Below, in pieces: positions 1 to 11,469 of a stretch of DNA of 64,000 nucleotides. The translations under genes were made by a program, and so were the position numbers. Source of the DNA: Nectonema munidae (lineage: Eukaryota; Nematomorpha; Nectonematoida; Nectonematidae); assembly GCA_030549495.1 (NCBI GenBank), contig JAUIRK010000919.1, positions 307,001 to 371,000 on the forward strand. Direction: 5' to 3'. The notes under the pieces are model-generated. The model was not told where the DNA came from. It did no database searches and was given only the letters and a program-made list of their open reading frames with translations. Each line of letters begins with the position of its first letter. The first letter of the stretch is position 1.

Positions 1-1925
1 TCAATATAGAACGGGAATAGAAAGTTTGTATTGTTTACGTCTACATTTCGTAGAAGGCAAATAAGTGTCATGTGATCCTTAAAAGTCACGCTATTCTGAG
101 ATTTTCAGTGATTATGCTTGCATTTATGCTTGACCCTTTCAAGAACAATGGGACAACAGTATCAATTGATCTAGAAATAATTTCCACATCTAATCTTAAA
201 TTGAAAAGTAAATTTATAAATATCAATTAGAAAATTTCTAAATTATTTTAGTCTAATTTTTGGCTGTTATTTTTATTCATATTTAAAATAGTGGTTGAGA
301 CTTTTCAAACTATTTTGTCACAAAACGAAATAGAGGGTATGTTTTTGTATCAATTGGAAAAAAAGTAATCATACATGCCCACTATCCCAATGTTAATGAG
401 ATTATATCGATTTAAAAACTTTAACCTAATTGCCGACTTTGGGAAACCTAAAGATTTTGGTTTTTATTTCGGATTAAAAAAAATGCTAACAACCAGATAG
501 CATCTTCAAGTACAAAGATTTCAATAAATGGTAGGTGTAAAAAAGAAGTAATAAAAAAAATGAAATAGAAAATTCTCTTATACCACGCACGTTATCTGGA
601 TTTTGTTATTTCATTGAACATAAAAATAATGTAAGTACCTGTATTTCATATTGACCTAATTCTCTATCTCTCTGCCTGTATATCACACATACACAGACAC
701 AAATTTATAAATAAGCTGATAAATGCAATGCATGAATTGTCATACATACAAGTGTAAAAAGAAATAACGTCTTGCTCATTATTTTGCTCTAGTTCTGACT
801 GCGATTCTCTTAAAAAAATCGTCAAACTTCAATAAAAAGAACATACTATTTTAGCATATATGAAGAAGAAGTTAGAAATCATAAATATGGTATAGATTTT
901 TAAGGTAGAAAATATATTTAAAATACATAAACACATTATAAAAGATAAAGGACTACCAATTTTTTAAGTGTTAATATCTCCCGGAACCTTAAGAGATTGA
1001 ACAAGGGAGAAACACTTCATAATTTTTAATCAATAAATAATCAATTAGATATATAGAACTTATTTTCAACATCTCAATTGGAAAGTTATCTTTGAAGATA
1101 ACGATATGATAATATTGAGCTTCCATAAGATATCAATTGATCAGCAATTAATTTCACAAGTATAAAAGGAGAAACATTACAATAACATTTTATAATTGCT
1201 TCACAAGTATAAAAGGAGAAACATTACAATAACATTTTATAATTGTTTTCTAATTTAAAATTATAGATTTAGAAATCTGAAAGAATTAAATTCTAATTAT
1301 TTTTGAATATTAGATGTAACTTTAAATAATATATTTTAAAAAAACTAATTTCCATTGTTGGCAAAATTTATGAGTTTGAAATATTTAATATTTGGAGCTA
1401 TAAAGCTTTGTATTCATTAGTTTAGTAGTAGATCCGACACTGATATATCACAAAATAAAGGAATCATACTATTCTATTGTACACAAAATTTAAAATATGC
1501 AAGAAGGAATATCAAAGAATTAAACAAATAAAATTAATAGATATAATTATATTAAAATATTATCAAACATCACATACCTTTATAATTTAATATCTTCTAT
1601 AAATTTCTAAAATTTTATTAAAAAATTATATAAAAAAAAAATTATGAGACATTTAACATAAAATAGAATAAAATTAATAGCAAAACAAATAACCACGTAT
1701 TATATAACAAATATTTATTTCTATCTATAAGAATGTACAAGATTTTGTCAGTTATGCATTTTATCAATTGTGGTTACTAGCTACTAATTTTGAATAAAAG
1801 CATCAAAAAAATTCGAATGTTTTTCGAACATTCCCTTTCTTTCTCCCAAACATGATATAATTTGTTTAAGTGAGACATGGATTTTGATTAGAGAATTAAT
1901 TTCAATATTTCTGGTAATAGATTTT
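1..1925. other. AT-rich DNA without recognisable gene
   Basis: No reading frame of convincing length, RNA gene or transposon protein is visible here. The stretch is strongly AT-rich with many short poly-A and poly-T runs. The only clear structure is the 47-bp tandem duplication listed separately. Confidence 0.6.
1154..1245. repeat. 47-bp tandem duplication
   Basis: Two adjacent, essentially identical units begin with TCACAAGTATAAAAGGAG and end in TTTATAATTG. The copies start at 1154 and 1201. The near-perfect identity points to a recent duplication in otherwise unstructured AT-rich DNA. Confidence 0.85.
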
Positions 1926-1931
1926 TTCCAT

Positions 1932-2592
1932 TAGGGGTCATACACATATGACGTCCCCATAAAAAATTGAAATTTGCCTACCCCCTCACCCCTCCCCCAC
2001 CTTGTTTGAGTACATCTTCTTCTTCTTCTTCATCATCTTATCCCCTAAATGGGGGTCGATAGCTTGATCCTGTTTCTCCATAGGTTCCTGTCCTTCGCAT
2101 CACTTTCTTTCAACCCAAATTTTTCCATGGACCTTTTCAAATCATCCCTCCATCTCAATCTTTGCCTTCCTCTTTTTCTCTTTCCTTGTACAGGCTCATC
2201 GTACGCTATCTTTATTTTTTAATCGCTTTTTCTTCTTAGCACGTGTTCATACCATCTCATCCTGTTTCTTTCCATTACATCTACAACACTCGTCGTCACT
2301 TTTGTTCTATGTCTCACTTCTTCATTTCTAATCCTATCTTTTCTTGTAACGTTCAGCATCATTCTCAGCATTTTCATTTCTGGCACTTCTAGCTTTTTCT
2401 TTTCACTATTTCTCAGACACCGACATTCTGATTCGTAAGTCATGACGGGTCTAACTATTGATGTATACACCTTGGCCTTTAAATTAATGGGTAGTCTAAA
2501 AATCAATAACCCCCCCCCCCCCTCCCTCCCCCTTCCTCAGTCGGACGTCCTTTTTAGCTTTACCCCCCCCCCCTCCCCCATCTGACCCCTCG
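1932..2592. mobile_element. Possible non-autonomous element with AGGGGTCA ends and C/G-rich flanks
   Basis: The left edge reads AGGGGTCATAC and the right edge reads TGACCCCT, an 8-bp inverted match. Both edges are followed inward by runs of C on the plus strand and share a GACGTCC word. The middle is occupied by an RTE-type LINE tail. The simplest reading is a MITE-like element that later received the LINE. The terminal match is short and no target duplication was confirmed, so this is tentative. Confidence 0.3.
2013..2506 (-). mobile_element. 3' end of an RTE-type LINE (5'-truncated)
   Basis: The minus strand encodes the C-terminal tail typical of RTE-clade reverse transcriptases. It begins LPINLKAKVYTSIVRPVMTY, continues through a segment with EMKMLRMMLNVTR and RMRWYEHVLRR, and then in the same frame reads EPVQGKRKRGRQRLRWRDD and LKESDAKDRNLWRNR. 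One TAA codon near 2219 separates the two halves; otherwise the frame is open. The coding part ends shortly before a GAA/GAT-type microsatellite at 2013-2036, as expected for RTE 3' ends. The 5' side stops abruptly at a poly-C run, so it is a 5'-truncated insertion. No catalytic RT residues remain. Confidence 0.85.
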
Positions 2593-2600
2593 TATTAATG

Positions 2601-3520
2601 ATAATATCTTTTTTCCTATATTTAGGTATGAAAAAAAGGAGACTTGATATTTTTATTTTTTTATTTAAAATTCATCATTATCTTTAGCTTCTATAAAAGA
2701 ACTGTTCATAAGCAAATCAAAAATGCTAAAAAAAATTGGACAATCATCTTATTCATCGCCTACACTAACCGGAATTTCTTCATCTTCATTTATACTATTT
2801 GCATTTATACTTCATTTATACTTTTTTTTATACTTATTTATTCTATTTGTGCATTTGTATATTGCATTTGTTTTTTGAGATCGGGAAAAGCAGTTTTGTA
2901 AACTTCCAGTAGCTTTTTGTACCGTTTCTTTTTATCCATTTTCAAAAATATATTTGAAAATATTTTTTTAATTAATCTGAAATAGAGCCAAATTTGAAAT
3001 TAAAAACACGCATTCTTAATGTATGATTTGAGATATTATTTAACTTAATAAATTATATAATCAAAGTAAAATTTTTATCGATAAAATAGTACTTATAAGA
3101 AAAAAAACTTCAAATTTTCGTTACAAAAAAAAGATACTCAAACAAGAAGATAAACTATAAAGGAAAGTATTATAAACTATGAAGCTAAGCCATGCATCAT
3201 AAAAAAATATTGTAAAAACAGGAGTTTTTTGAATATAAAGAAATTTTTTTTATCGAATATTGATAAAAAAAAACGCTAAAAAATCTCTTGATCGCTTTAT
3301 CCAGATACGCAACCAAGGAGCCAAGTTTACAACAGGGGAACACTTTCTCCACCAACGCACTGGAAAGGACAATGACGACACTGAAGATTAACTCAGAGGC
3401 AAATAACGATCAGGAATGTCTTGGATTAAAGAAGCTTGTAGAGAACGGCTTTCCAAAGACAAAGGAAGAAGTTCCCAAATAACTCCGATACTTCTGGAAA
3501 ATGAAGCACAAACTAAAAAC
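2601..3520. other. AT-rich DNA, no gene recognised
   Basis: Several short open frames occur, but their composition is that of AT-rich noncoding DNA (long runs of K, N, I, F) and they resemble no family I know. Nothing else is visible before the inverted repeat at 3.52 kb. Confidence 0.5.
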
Positions 3521-3522
3521 AC

Positions 3523-3740
3523 AATAATCAAAGAATCGGAAAATGTTCAAATCAAAAAATATTTATTCTTTTTAAATATATCGTTGGCTCCCCTTACTTT
3601 TAAAATAAAAAGATAAACCTAGTCTTTATAATTAATTTTTATCAAATTATGCACATACGAAACTAAAAGTAAGGGGAGCCAACGATATATTTAAAAAGGA
3701 TAAATATTTTTTATTTGAACATTTTTCGATTATTTGATAA
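3523..3740. repeat. Long imperfect inverted repeat (about 75-bp arms)
   Basis: The left arm (about 3523-3602) contains CGTTGGCTCCCCTTACTTTT. The right arm (about 3661-3740) contains its reverse complement, AAAAGTAAGGGGAGCCAACG. The arms stay alike for about 75 bp, out to a shared word around GAAAAATGTTCAAA, with a spacer of about 58 bp. Transcribed, this would fold into a long hairpin. It could be a MITE with long terminal inverted repeats or two inverted copies of a small repeat. Confidence 0.85.
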
Positions 3741-3769
3741 ATATAATATTTAAAATCGTGCAAATTGCA

Positions 3770-4165
3770 AAGTAAAGGTAATAACTTTTGTAACATCGTA
3801 GGGGGTAGAAAAATATGAGCAGAAAGTTTCATATTTTTTGATTTTTTAAAGAATATTTTTCGATTCTTTGATTACAGAATTTTATTTTGATTATTTGATA
3901 AAATATATTATTTAATATCGTGAAAAAATTGCAAAAATATAGGTAATAACTTATCTAACATTCTCTCCCCGAATTAGGTATATCAAATCTTACATCTAGC
4001 AAAATATGAACTGATAGTTTGGAGATGAATCATCGCGGTATACAAGTTTGAGATGAACCATCGTAGTATACAGGTATATTGTATATAGATAATAACTTAT
4101 GTAGCATCGTCTCCCTGAATGAGGTATATCAAATCTTACATCTAGCAGAATGTGAACAGAAAGTT
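3770..4165. repeat. Diverged tandem blocks of about 140 bp
   Basis: Three blocks share an order of words: GGTAATAACTT, then a C-rich stretch near CTCCCCGAAT, GAGGTATATCAAATCTTACA and a CAGAAAGTT-like end. They start near 3776, 3943 and 4083. Copies two and three are the most alike. The right arm of the inverted repeat lies just upstream and its end recurs near 3845, suggesting local duplication built this whole cluster. Confidence 0.65.
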
Positions 4166-4372
4166 GAACATTGTCTCCCTAGTCATTTGTACATGGAATA
4201 GATAGAAACCATCGTAGTATACAGGTTGGAGAAGAGTCATCGTAGTATACAAGTTGGAGATTAAACATCGTAGTATAGAGGTTGGAGATGAAACATCGTA
4301 GTATAGAGGTTGGAGATGAATCATCGTAGTATACAGGTTGGAGATGAATCATCGTAGAATACAGGTTGGATA
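4020..4372. repeat. 28-bp minisatellite
   Basis: The unit reads approximately CATCGTAGTATACAGGTTGG plus AGATGAAT. About six consecutive copies occupy 4205-4372, with two earlier variant copies around 4030-4070 inside the ~140-bp repeat. Substitutions such as CAGG/GAGG distinguish copies. Open frames read through this array on the minus strand are repeat artefacts, not genes. Confidence 0.9.
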
Positions 4373-4379
4373 TATATAT

Positions 4380-5100
4380 ATATATAAATAATAATTTTAA
4401 ATCAACACATATAACCAACTCTAAAAGATTAACTTCTTTTCGTACAATAACATTCTTCGAATCTTACTTTTAATATAAGGTAGTCATCACAGGGGTGTCA
4501 TTGGCCTTATGACAACCTTGCAAGTTGATTCTTTCCTTTTTGGTTTTCTAATATTTACCTTATTTCGTGTCGGTTATACATGATACGTAATTGTTCGATT
4601 CTCACACTGTAATCTATGCTTATTTCATTCATATATTATCAATTTGTGAATACAACTTTTCTTCTACTTCTTTCATCTTACTCTTGAATAATCTATTTTC
4701 AAATCTTTTTACTACTGTATTCAAACCTTTTCTAACACTGTATACATCTAATTCTTAGTTTATATTGCAAACTTATGTGTTTTCCATTACTTCTGTTTCT
4801 CTTGCCTTTCATCTATGTGTTCTTCATTCAAATTAGAGATGTATTGGAGATCCGCAGAAGCGGATTATCCGCAATTATTTTAACATACTCATCCGCGGTT
4901 CGTTTCAACACCCGAAATAACATCCGCATTTCAATTTTCAAATATTTTTCTTTTTTCTATATAACGCAAAATTATTTTTTGAATTTTTGAATTTTTACTT
5001 TATTTTTTTAATCACGTCTTTATGATAATCCATATCCATTGAATCTTCTCTCTATATTTTTAAGAAGTATAAAACTAATTCTCAAGTCTGCATCCTCTAG
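4380..5100. other. AT-rich spacer with one hAT-like end
   Basis: No gene is recognised. Around 4833 the word TTAGAGATG is followed by a dense cluster of ATCCGC words (4848-4926). That resembles the ends of small hAT-type MITEs and is also similar in composition to the GGATATCCG cluster at 12.9 kb. The partner end was not located. Confidence 0.35.
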
Positions 5101-5103
5101 GAC

Positions 5104-5960
5104 AGTGGTTCCCAACCTTTTTCTTCCCAACGACCCCTTAATTGATTTTTTTTCCTAAAGAATCCCTCAAAAAGTGGGAAAATAAAATACTATTTTGTAT
5201 AAAAATGTAGACCCAAAACAGGGTTAAATACTTTTTATATTAAATTAATTAAAAAATATAATCAATGAAAATTTTTTGAAAATTCAATGGCCTCCTTGCG
5301 GCTGGTGATTTTTTATTATTTCACTGACATAAAACTGTATATTTGTAGTTTATGTAAGTCGCCTCTTTCATCTATTTTCAGTTTATTTCTTTCTTTATTT
5401 TTCAAATATCAAAGGTTTGGGTATAAAAACCGCCTCTCTATCCAGAATTTTTGATATGTTGACAGAGTGAACAAAGCCTTTGCTTCAATGTCATTTTGCA
5501 AGTTGGCTTTCTTTCCTGCAAAAATTACTTGCAAAAATGGCAAGAATTAATGAAATGTTAAAAAATGTAGTAATTACGTTATGTGCTCAGTTAAGATTCA
5601 AACAACTTGTTTTACAGGTAGATGAATCTAGAATCATCAACAATCAGTCGATTTTGCTAGAATATGTGAGATTCATCAATGATAATTCAGAATATACAAA
5701 GGAATGTTTATATGCGAACTCTTTGGTTAGTAATACAAAGGGTTCAACAATTTTTAAAGTTGAAGAAAACTTTTTTCTTGAAAAAGGCATTCCATTGAAA
5801 AATATTTTATAGTTTGCAACAGACGGCACGCACTCTTATGGTTTTCCGATATAAAGATTTTTTAGCCCATTTGAAAAGAACTTGTCCAGAAATATTAACG
5901 GTTCATTGTGTCAACTTCTCGACGGTAAAACGAGGTCACGAAACCGTTTCAAATCTTTAC
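5104..5960 (+). mobile_element. hAT transposon remnant (SCAND3/ZBED5-like transposase core)
   Basis: The left edge CAGTGGTTCCCAACC is a typical hAT terminal repeat. Downstream, 5480-5960 encodes the central region of a SCAND3/ZBED-type hAT transposase: a segment with LQVDESRIINNQ and LLEYVRFI, then FATDGTHSYGF in the same frame after a stop, then (frame-shifted) FLAHLKRTCPEILTVHCV. The DES and CTDGA-like signatures match the first two acidic positions of that family. The BED finger and the C-terminal dimerisation region are missing. It is broken by at least one stop and one frameshift, and a LINE follows directly. Confidence 0.75.
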
Positions 5961-7112
5961 AAATAAACTTTCAATTTAAAAATACACAACAAAAAGCGTC
6001 AGCTAAATTCTCTCTTTTGAAAAACAACATCAACGCTTGCGACATACACACTCCAATACCCAAATTTATACGAAGAGATATACCTAAAGACATCAATATT
6101 AATGATCTTTTAGCGACATTAGAAGAACAAAATGAAAACTTAATAGTATGGGGAAATTAGTAATCCCCATTCAATTAAGCAATACAAGTACTTTCTCATA
6201 CATTGTACTAATTGAGCCAAACAACACTGAACTATTTCAATATCTCCCTATTCAACCAAAAATATTACTAGGATATTTATATATATTTATTTTGTAATAT
6301 ATCTTGATTCTTTTTAAACCCAGAACAAAACAATGCGAAAATTGCCTCAAATATGGTCACTTGAAACAAAAATGTAATGCCTCATCCCCAAACTGCACTC
6401 ACAGCGACAACGGAGGATACTCACTAACATCTTATACACTCTCAAACGACCCAGCCAAGACCACATGTATCAAATGCAAACGACCACATATCTAACCATC
6501 TATAAGTGCAGTTTTTATATAAATAACAGCCACTGAATTCTAGCAATAATAACCTATGTTAAATTTCCATGCACATCAATTTAAATCACTCAATAACCGT
6601 ATGGGATAAACTTATTAAAATAATTCTTTCTCAACAATACGATGAAATAGCCATCAACGAACCCTACACACGCATGCCTCACATGCTTGACCAATATAAA
6701 CCCATACACATACCCCCCTCCCTAGACGATTACTCCGCTTGCATCATAATAAAAACATCGTTCTTAATACACCATCATACCAATTTTTTAACTCTAACTA
6801 CATCTTCTCTCTTATCCACTCCCCTACTACGCCACTACTCTTCTGTGCTCTTTACTCACAACCCTCTTCTTTACAGCCCATCCCTGGCGTTTTGATAACA
6901 TATTGACCCAAATAAATAATCACATTAGCAAAAGATTTTTCCTCATTATTTCTACAGACCCCAATCCACGCTCATATTTATGGAATACAAAAAAACCTTC
7001 GGGGTTTTAAAACCTTCAAAATCCTTTCTCCCCCCCACACCACTATTGCTGATTCTAAAAAAAAAAAAACCCTTAAAAAAAAAATATAAATTCCAAAATA
7101 AAATTATCCTCC

Positions 7113-7143
<31 letters not shown>

Positions 7144-8586
7144 GAAAAATTTGAGACCCCCCCCCCCCCCCCCACCCCCTCTTTTTCTTTCCAAGTCACT
7201 CTTAGTGTACACAAAAAAATCAAATACAACGACCCCATTCATAAACACATTTTCTGGACAGTTTTCCTAAAAATCCTACATTCAAAATTATATTATATCT
7301 AAATGAAAACCAACACTACATCAGAACTAGAGAAATCAGCTATATCCTTCAATAAAACAATTTCAACTTCTATTCTCACTTCTACTCCAAACAACCCATT
7401 TCAAAATTCAAAAAAGACAATTTCTGAAAGTCCCACCTGAACGACCTAAAACACAAACTCAAACAACGTTCATCAAAACTCATAAGAAAAATAAATATCA
7501 ACTATAACATTCAACACCACTTCCAACTAAAAACTCCTACAAAAATGAAATCTAATAGAAACCATAGACCCAATAGAAATCTCAATAACATAAAAAATTG
7601 ACGCCCCATAACTCTTTTACCGACTATATGCAAACTTTTAGAGAGAATTCTCAGGAAGAGACTGCAACATTATAGTTTAAAAAATCGACTTATTAACGCT
7701 AACCAATTTGCCTATCTTCCCAACAAAAACTCAGAATTAGCACTTTCTCGATATACCCTTTACCTCCAATCTGCACTAACAACCACAAAATAGCCACAAC
7801 TTAATTCCTAGATATCAAGAATGCTTTTTTCACTGCCTGGAACCCAGTTATCATTAACAGCCGTATAGATAACACCTACCATACTATTAACATGATAAAG
7901 TTCATACACAATTATCCTAGAAATCGCAATCTAATTCTTATTCAAAACAACTACTCATATTTTCGCGAGTTCTCTCTTTCTCTCTCTACTCCTCAAGGTG
8001 GAAGCTTATCCGATTAACTTTGGTTTCATCAACCCTCTCCTGGCTTTTATCAACACCAACTATAACTTTTTTCAGGGATATTCCGACGACCTTATTTCTC
8101 ATTTTCAAGTTCTGAGCAAAAAGAAAACCTCCAACAATCCCTTTCCCTACTAAAGCATTCCAATTCAAAGCACAACAATACAAAATTTCCTTTAACCCTA
8201 ATAAATGCTACTTGATTAATTTCGCACGCAAAAGAATTAAATCATTACCCTTGCAACTTTACATATCAAACAAATTAGATCCACACAACCAAGTAAAATA
8301 TCTTGGGATCACTTTTCAACCCATCTTAAAATTCTCTACTCATTTCATAAGCACTTCTCCAAAATTAGTCAAAATTCTTTTCTCTCTTAAAAACGCAATT
8401 TCTTTCAAATGGGGACTTTCTCCAAAAATCACAAAGTTCATTTATAAAAGTCTCATTTTCTCTCTCCCTAAATATAAAATTCTTGGGTTCAGACTTGAAA
8501 CATCAGTCATCTTTACTCATCTTAATAAAATTCATCGCATGTGTCTTCTTTCAAAAAAAATTTTAAAAACTGAATTTTTTATTTAA
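5960..8586 (+). mobile_element. Decayed non-LTR retrotransposon (gag-like knuckle, endonuclease, RT pieces)
   Basis: Pieces occur in the normal LINE order. At 6304-6495 there is a gag-like zinc knuckle, CENCLKYGHLKQKC (CX2CX4HX4C). At 6569-6790 an AP-endonuclease start contains DEIAINEPYTRMP. Near 7600-7740 RT motifs read RPITLLPTICKLLERILRKR and then NQFAYLPNKNSELALSR. At 8212-8586 the RT tail includes QVKYLGITFQPILKFS and a region resembling the thumb. Frames are broken many times and the YADD core is not recognisable. The layout fits the jockey/I/R1 group; the clade is not resolved. Long poly-A (7119-7143) and poly-C (7158-7174) tracts interrupt the middle. Confidence 0.75.
7119..7174. repeat. 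Poly-A followed by poly-C tract
   Basis: A run of about 25-30 A is followed within 20 bp by about 17 C. It sits inside the decayed LINE. It could be the tail of an inserted retrocopy or simple slippage; no insert boundary is evident. Confidence 0.7.
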
Positions 8587-8589
8587 ATT

Positions 8590-9725
8590 ATTTATCATTA
8601 TCTGAGTCTAAGTTTTTGATATCATTCTTATTTTTTTCTAAAATAGATGTTTGAATTTTCATTCTAGTTTGACAATCCTTAGATAATGCATTGTGACCAG
8701 TATCTTTAAGTTTACAACTATTTTGTTCATTCATTTTTTACAGTTATAGAGATAAATTCAATAATAATCTTAATATAAATTATATGTGAATGCATATCTT
8801 TTTGTAGTTATTTACTCAACAAAAAGAAACTTAACAATAAGTGCAACAGTTTTTGTTTAAATTTATTTTTTAATTAATCTTTTTTCAAGTTTTGTAATGG
8901 CAATGTCGTATCTTTTTAATTATATTTTTTATTTCAATAAAATTTTTGAAGAAAAATATAAATACATGGAAGAAAAATTTACTCTTTTTCAAATTTCTTT
9001 TTATGGTACAATAATTTTACATCAGGTAATATTTATTCTGTATTCTTTTTACAATTCAGAATAAAATATTATAATTTTTAATTAATACAACGAGAGTACT
9101 GATGAACTAAATACAAGTAAAATCTTCCTTGTTGTAAAATTCATTAACTCTAATTGTCTATTATGAAATAATTCTTTAAAAAAAACTTGTTACTATTGCA
9201 GACCAGACAAAATTTTTTGGATATATAAATTGTGCTTTACTAGTTTTATTCTTTTCATTATCAATGTATTTATACCATGATATTTTTATCAGAGCAAAGA
9301 AATTTATATTTTTTCAAATAGTAACAGGCTTCCTTTTTTGCTAAGAATCATTTCAGAAATTCTTAATTTTTACACCCTTTTAGACCTAAAAAATAATTTG
9401 ATAAAAGAACAAATGTAACCTGAGATTGATACAGTTTGCAGATATATAATAAATTTATTGTGATGAAATGAAATTGCTCATAGGAACTACATCTGCAAAA
9501 TTCCAGTAGGTTAAGTTAGGTACCGAAAATCGTAATTAATGTGTCGGACACTTGTTAAAAATTTAAAACTTATTCGGGTTCGTTTCTGATATACTAATGT
9601 TTTTTTCAGTCTGTTATCAGAGAATGTCTTGCACCTTTTTGATCTGTTCCTTTTAAAATTAGATAAATTTAAATTACTAACATAGAAAAGCAAAGAATCA
9701 TCTTATCCTCATTTTATTACTATCT
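8590..9725. other. AT-rich DNA, nothing recognised
   Basis: Low-complexity AT-rich sequence with no reading frame that resembles a known family and no terminal repeats that I could pair. Confidence 0.5.
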
Positions 9726-9728
9726 ACA

Positions 9729-9953
9729 CACATATTCAGTCAGTAAAACAAATTGTTTGAAAATACATTTAGTACTTGGTTCTATGAATTGTCAGGTATG
9801 AAGTCCTGAATTTAAATTTGGTTCTCTTAAATAGAAATTGAAAATCTAAAATGATATCTGGAACAGGGCGCATATCCGAAGGGGTAGGGGCCACATATTC
9901 AGTCAGTAAAGCAAATTGTTTGAAAATACATTTAGGACTTGGTTCTATGAATT
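9729..9953. repeat. 62-bp direct repeat separated by about 100 bp
   Basis: Copies at 9729-9790 and 9892-9953 begin with CACATATTCAGTCAGTAAA and end with GGTTCTATGAATT, differing at only about two positions. The pair lies just upstream of the piggyBac remnant and may be a local duplication of its 5' region. Confidence 0.85.
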
Positions 9954-10229
9954 TATGCTTCATATTCTTTACAAAGAAAACTGAATACCCAATAGGAACT
10001 GCGTAAAACAAATTGCCATTGTGTAGTATTCGCTATTCATTTGGGTTGTAAACTCAAAGCCCTAATTCTTTTAGTAGACCAGGAATGTTATGACAAAACA
10101 CAACCTAATAATAGATAATAGAATTTATTTATAAAACTTTTATAAATTATATTTATATATTTTATAAATAGAGTTTTATAATAAATTCTATGAATTAATG
10201 ATCATTCCAATACATGATAATGTAAGATA

Positions 10230-11395
10230 AGAGAATAAAAGAGGGAATGCAGACTAGAGTCAAACATCATTCCAAGCTGCTCTGAAATTCCTATCAAAAA
10301 TATTTTACAAACGATTTGAATATTTGTTCCGCTCTAAGATTCGATGATTTTCGACAAGAACAAGTGAAAATTAGCTCCAATCAAGGAATTATGGAGCGAG
10401 TGGAATTCGATTTCTGAAAAATTATATACCTGAACTTTTTCATTACTGTTGATGAAGAGTTGAAAGCGTTTCGCGGTAAAGCCCCATTCAAGCTGTACCT
10501 TCCCAATAAACCAGCCAAATACTGAATAAAGTGTTGGACACTCTGTGATTCTATTTCGTTTTACAATTGGAGAACCATACCTTATCTTGAAAATTTTTTT
10601 GGCCTGCCTCAAAAAACATAACTGAATCCGATGTATTAGAATTATGCAAAAATTTGAAAGGCTACAATATCACATTTGATAATTTTATTGTTCTTTTCCT
10701 CTTTCACAAAAACTTTTGAGCAAAAACTCAACAGATTCCATTGGAACTATGAGGAAAAATAAGGCTTTTTGGACCATACAAGGTAATTTTTTCATTGATT
10801 TTTTCAATATTTTATTATTTTTTTTAGGTAAGACAAAAATTTAAAAATTAACTATCATTATGCAAAGTACTTTTCATGATAAAAATGAAATTTCGGAGAC
10901 AAAAAAAACTGCCAAAAATTTTTGCTGATTACAATAAACCAAAGGAGGTGTTGACTCGCTTGATCAAATGGTTTCTTTTTACACTGTGAGTCATCGAACA
11001 AATCGCTGGCCTTTGCCCGTTTTTTTATAATATTCTAGATATATCGGAATTCGATGCTTATATTCTTTCTACAGAAATAAATCACAGCTGGAAACAAAAT
11101 TGTCGATACAAGCGAATATTGTTTCTTGAATCTTTAGGTAAGCAGCTTGCTAAGGATCACATAGAAAGGCGAGAAGTCCTTCCCATAAAAAATTGGTTCA
11201 AAAGTTTATGTGAAAAAACCCATAACATTTGTTCCTCTCCTTCGCCAAATCAAGAGAAACGTCGTGTGAAGCGAAAAAGAGACAGATGTTACATCTGTGA
11301 AAAATCGGAAAACAAATGTGAGTCTACATGTGTAAAATGTCATAAATACTTATGTAAAAAACATTGCAGCATAACATGTAAAAGCTGTTAATATT
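10230..11395 (+). mobile_element. piggyBac transposase remnant
   Basis: Fragments in order match piggyBac transposases. KRFEYLFRS with IRFDDF lies near 10310-10350 and IKELWSEWNSISEKLY near 10380-10430. ITVDEELKAFRGKAPFKLYL with PNKPAKY follows at about 10443-10530 (the VDE aspartate region), and ELCKNLKGYNITFDNF at about 10640-10690 (the DNFFTS-like second aspartate). RPFFYNILDISEFDAYIL-like sequence lies near 11020-11065. An intact end at 11119-11391 begins FLESLGKQLAKDH and finishes in the Cys-rich finger CYICEKSENKCESTCVKC plus HKYLCKKHC. Stops and frame changes break the rest, so it cannot make transposase. The clear Cys-rich terminus makes the family call firm. Confidence 0.85.
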
Positions 11396-11469
11396 TTATT
11401 TTTTTATTTTAAATAAACTTCTCTAACCATACCTGATGGGTTGAAGTTTTTTACTTTTTTCCTTCTGTT

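Noticed and set aside
3720-4372. CRISPR-like array
   Set aside because: Repeats are adjacent without unique spacers and the genome is eukaryotic; this is a minisatellite.
4142-4418. Two minus-strand frames with repeated TSILRC-type phrases
   Set aside because: They are readings of the 28-bp minisatellite.
10334-10612. Minus-strand 92-codon frame
   Set aside because: Antisense to the piggyBac fragment that contains the VDEELKAFRG motif.
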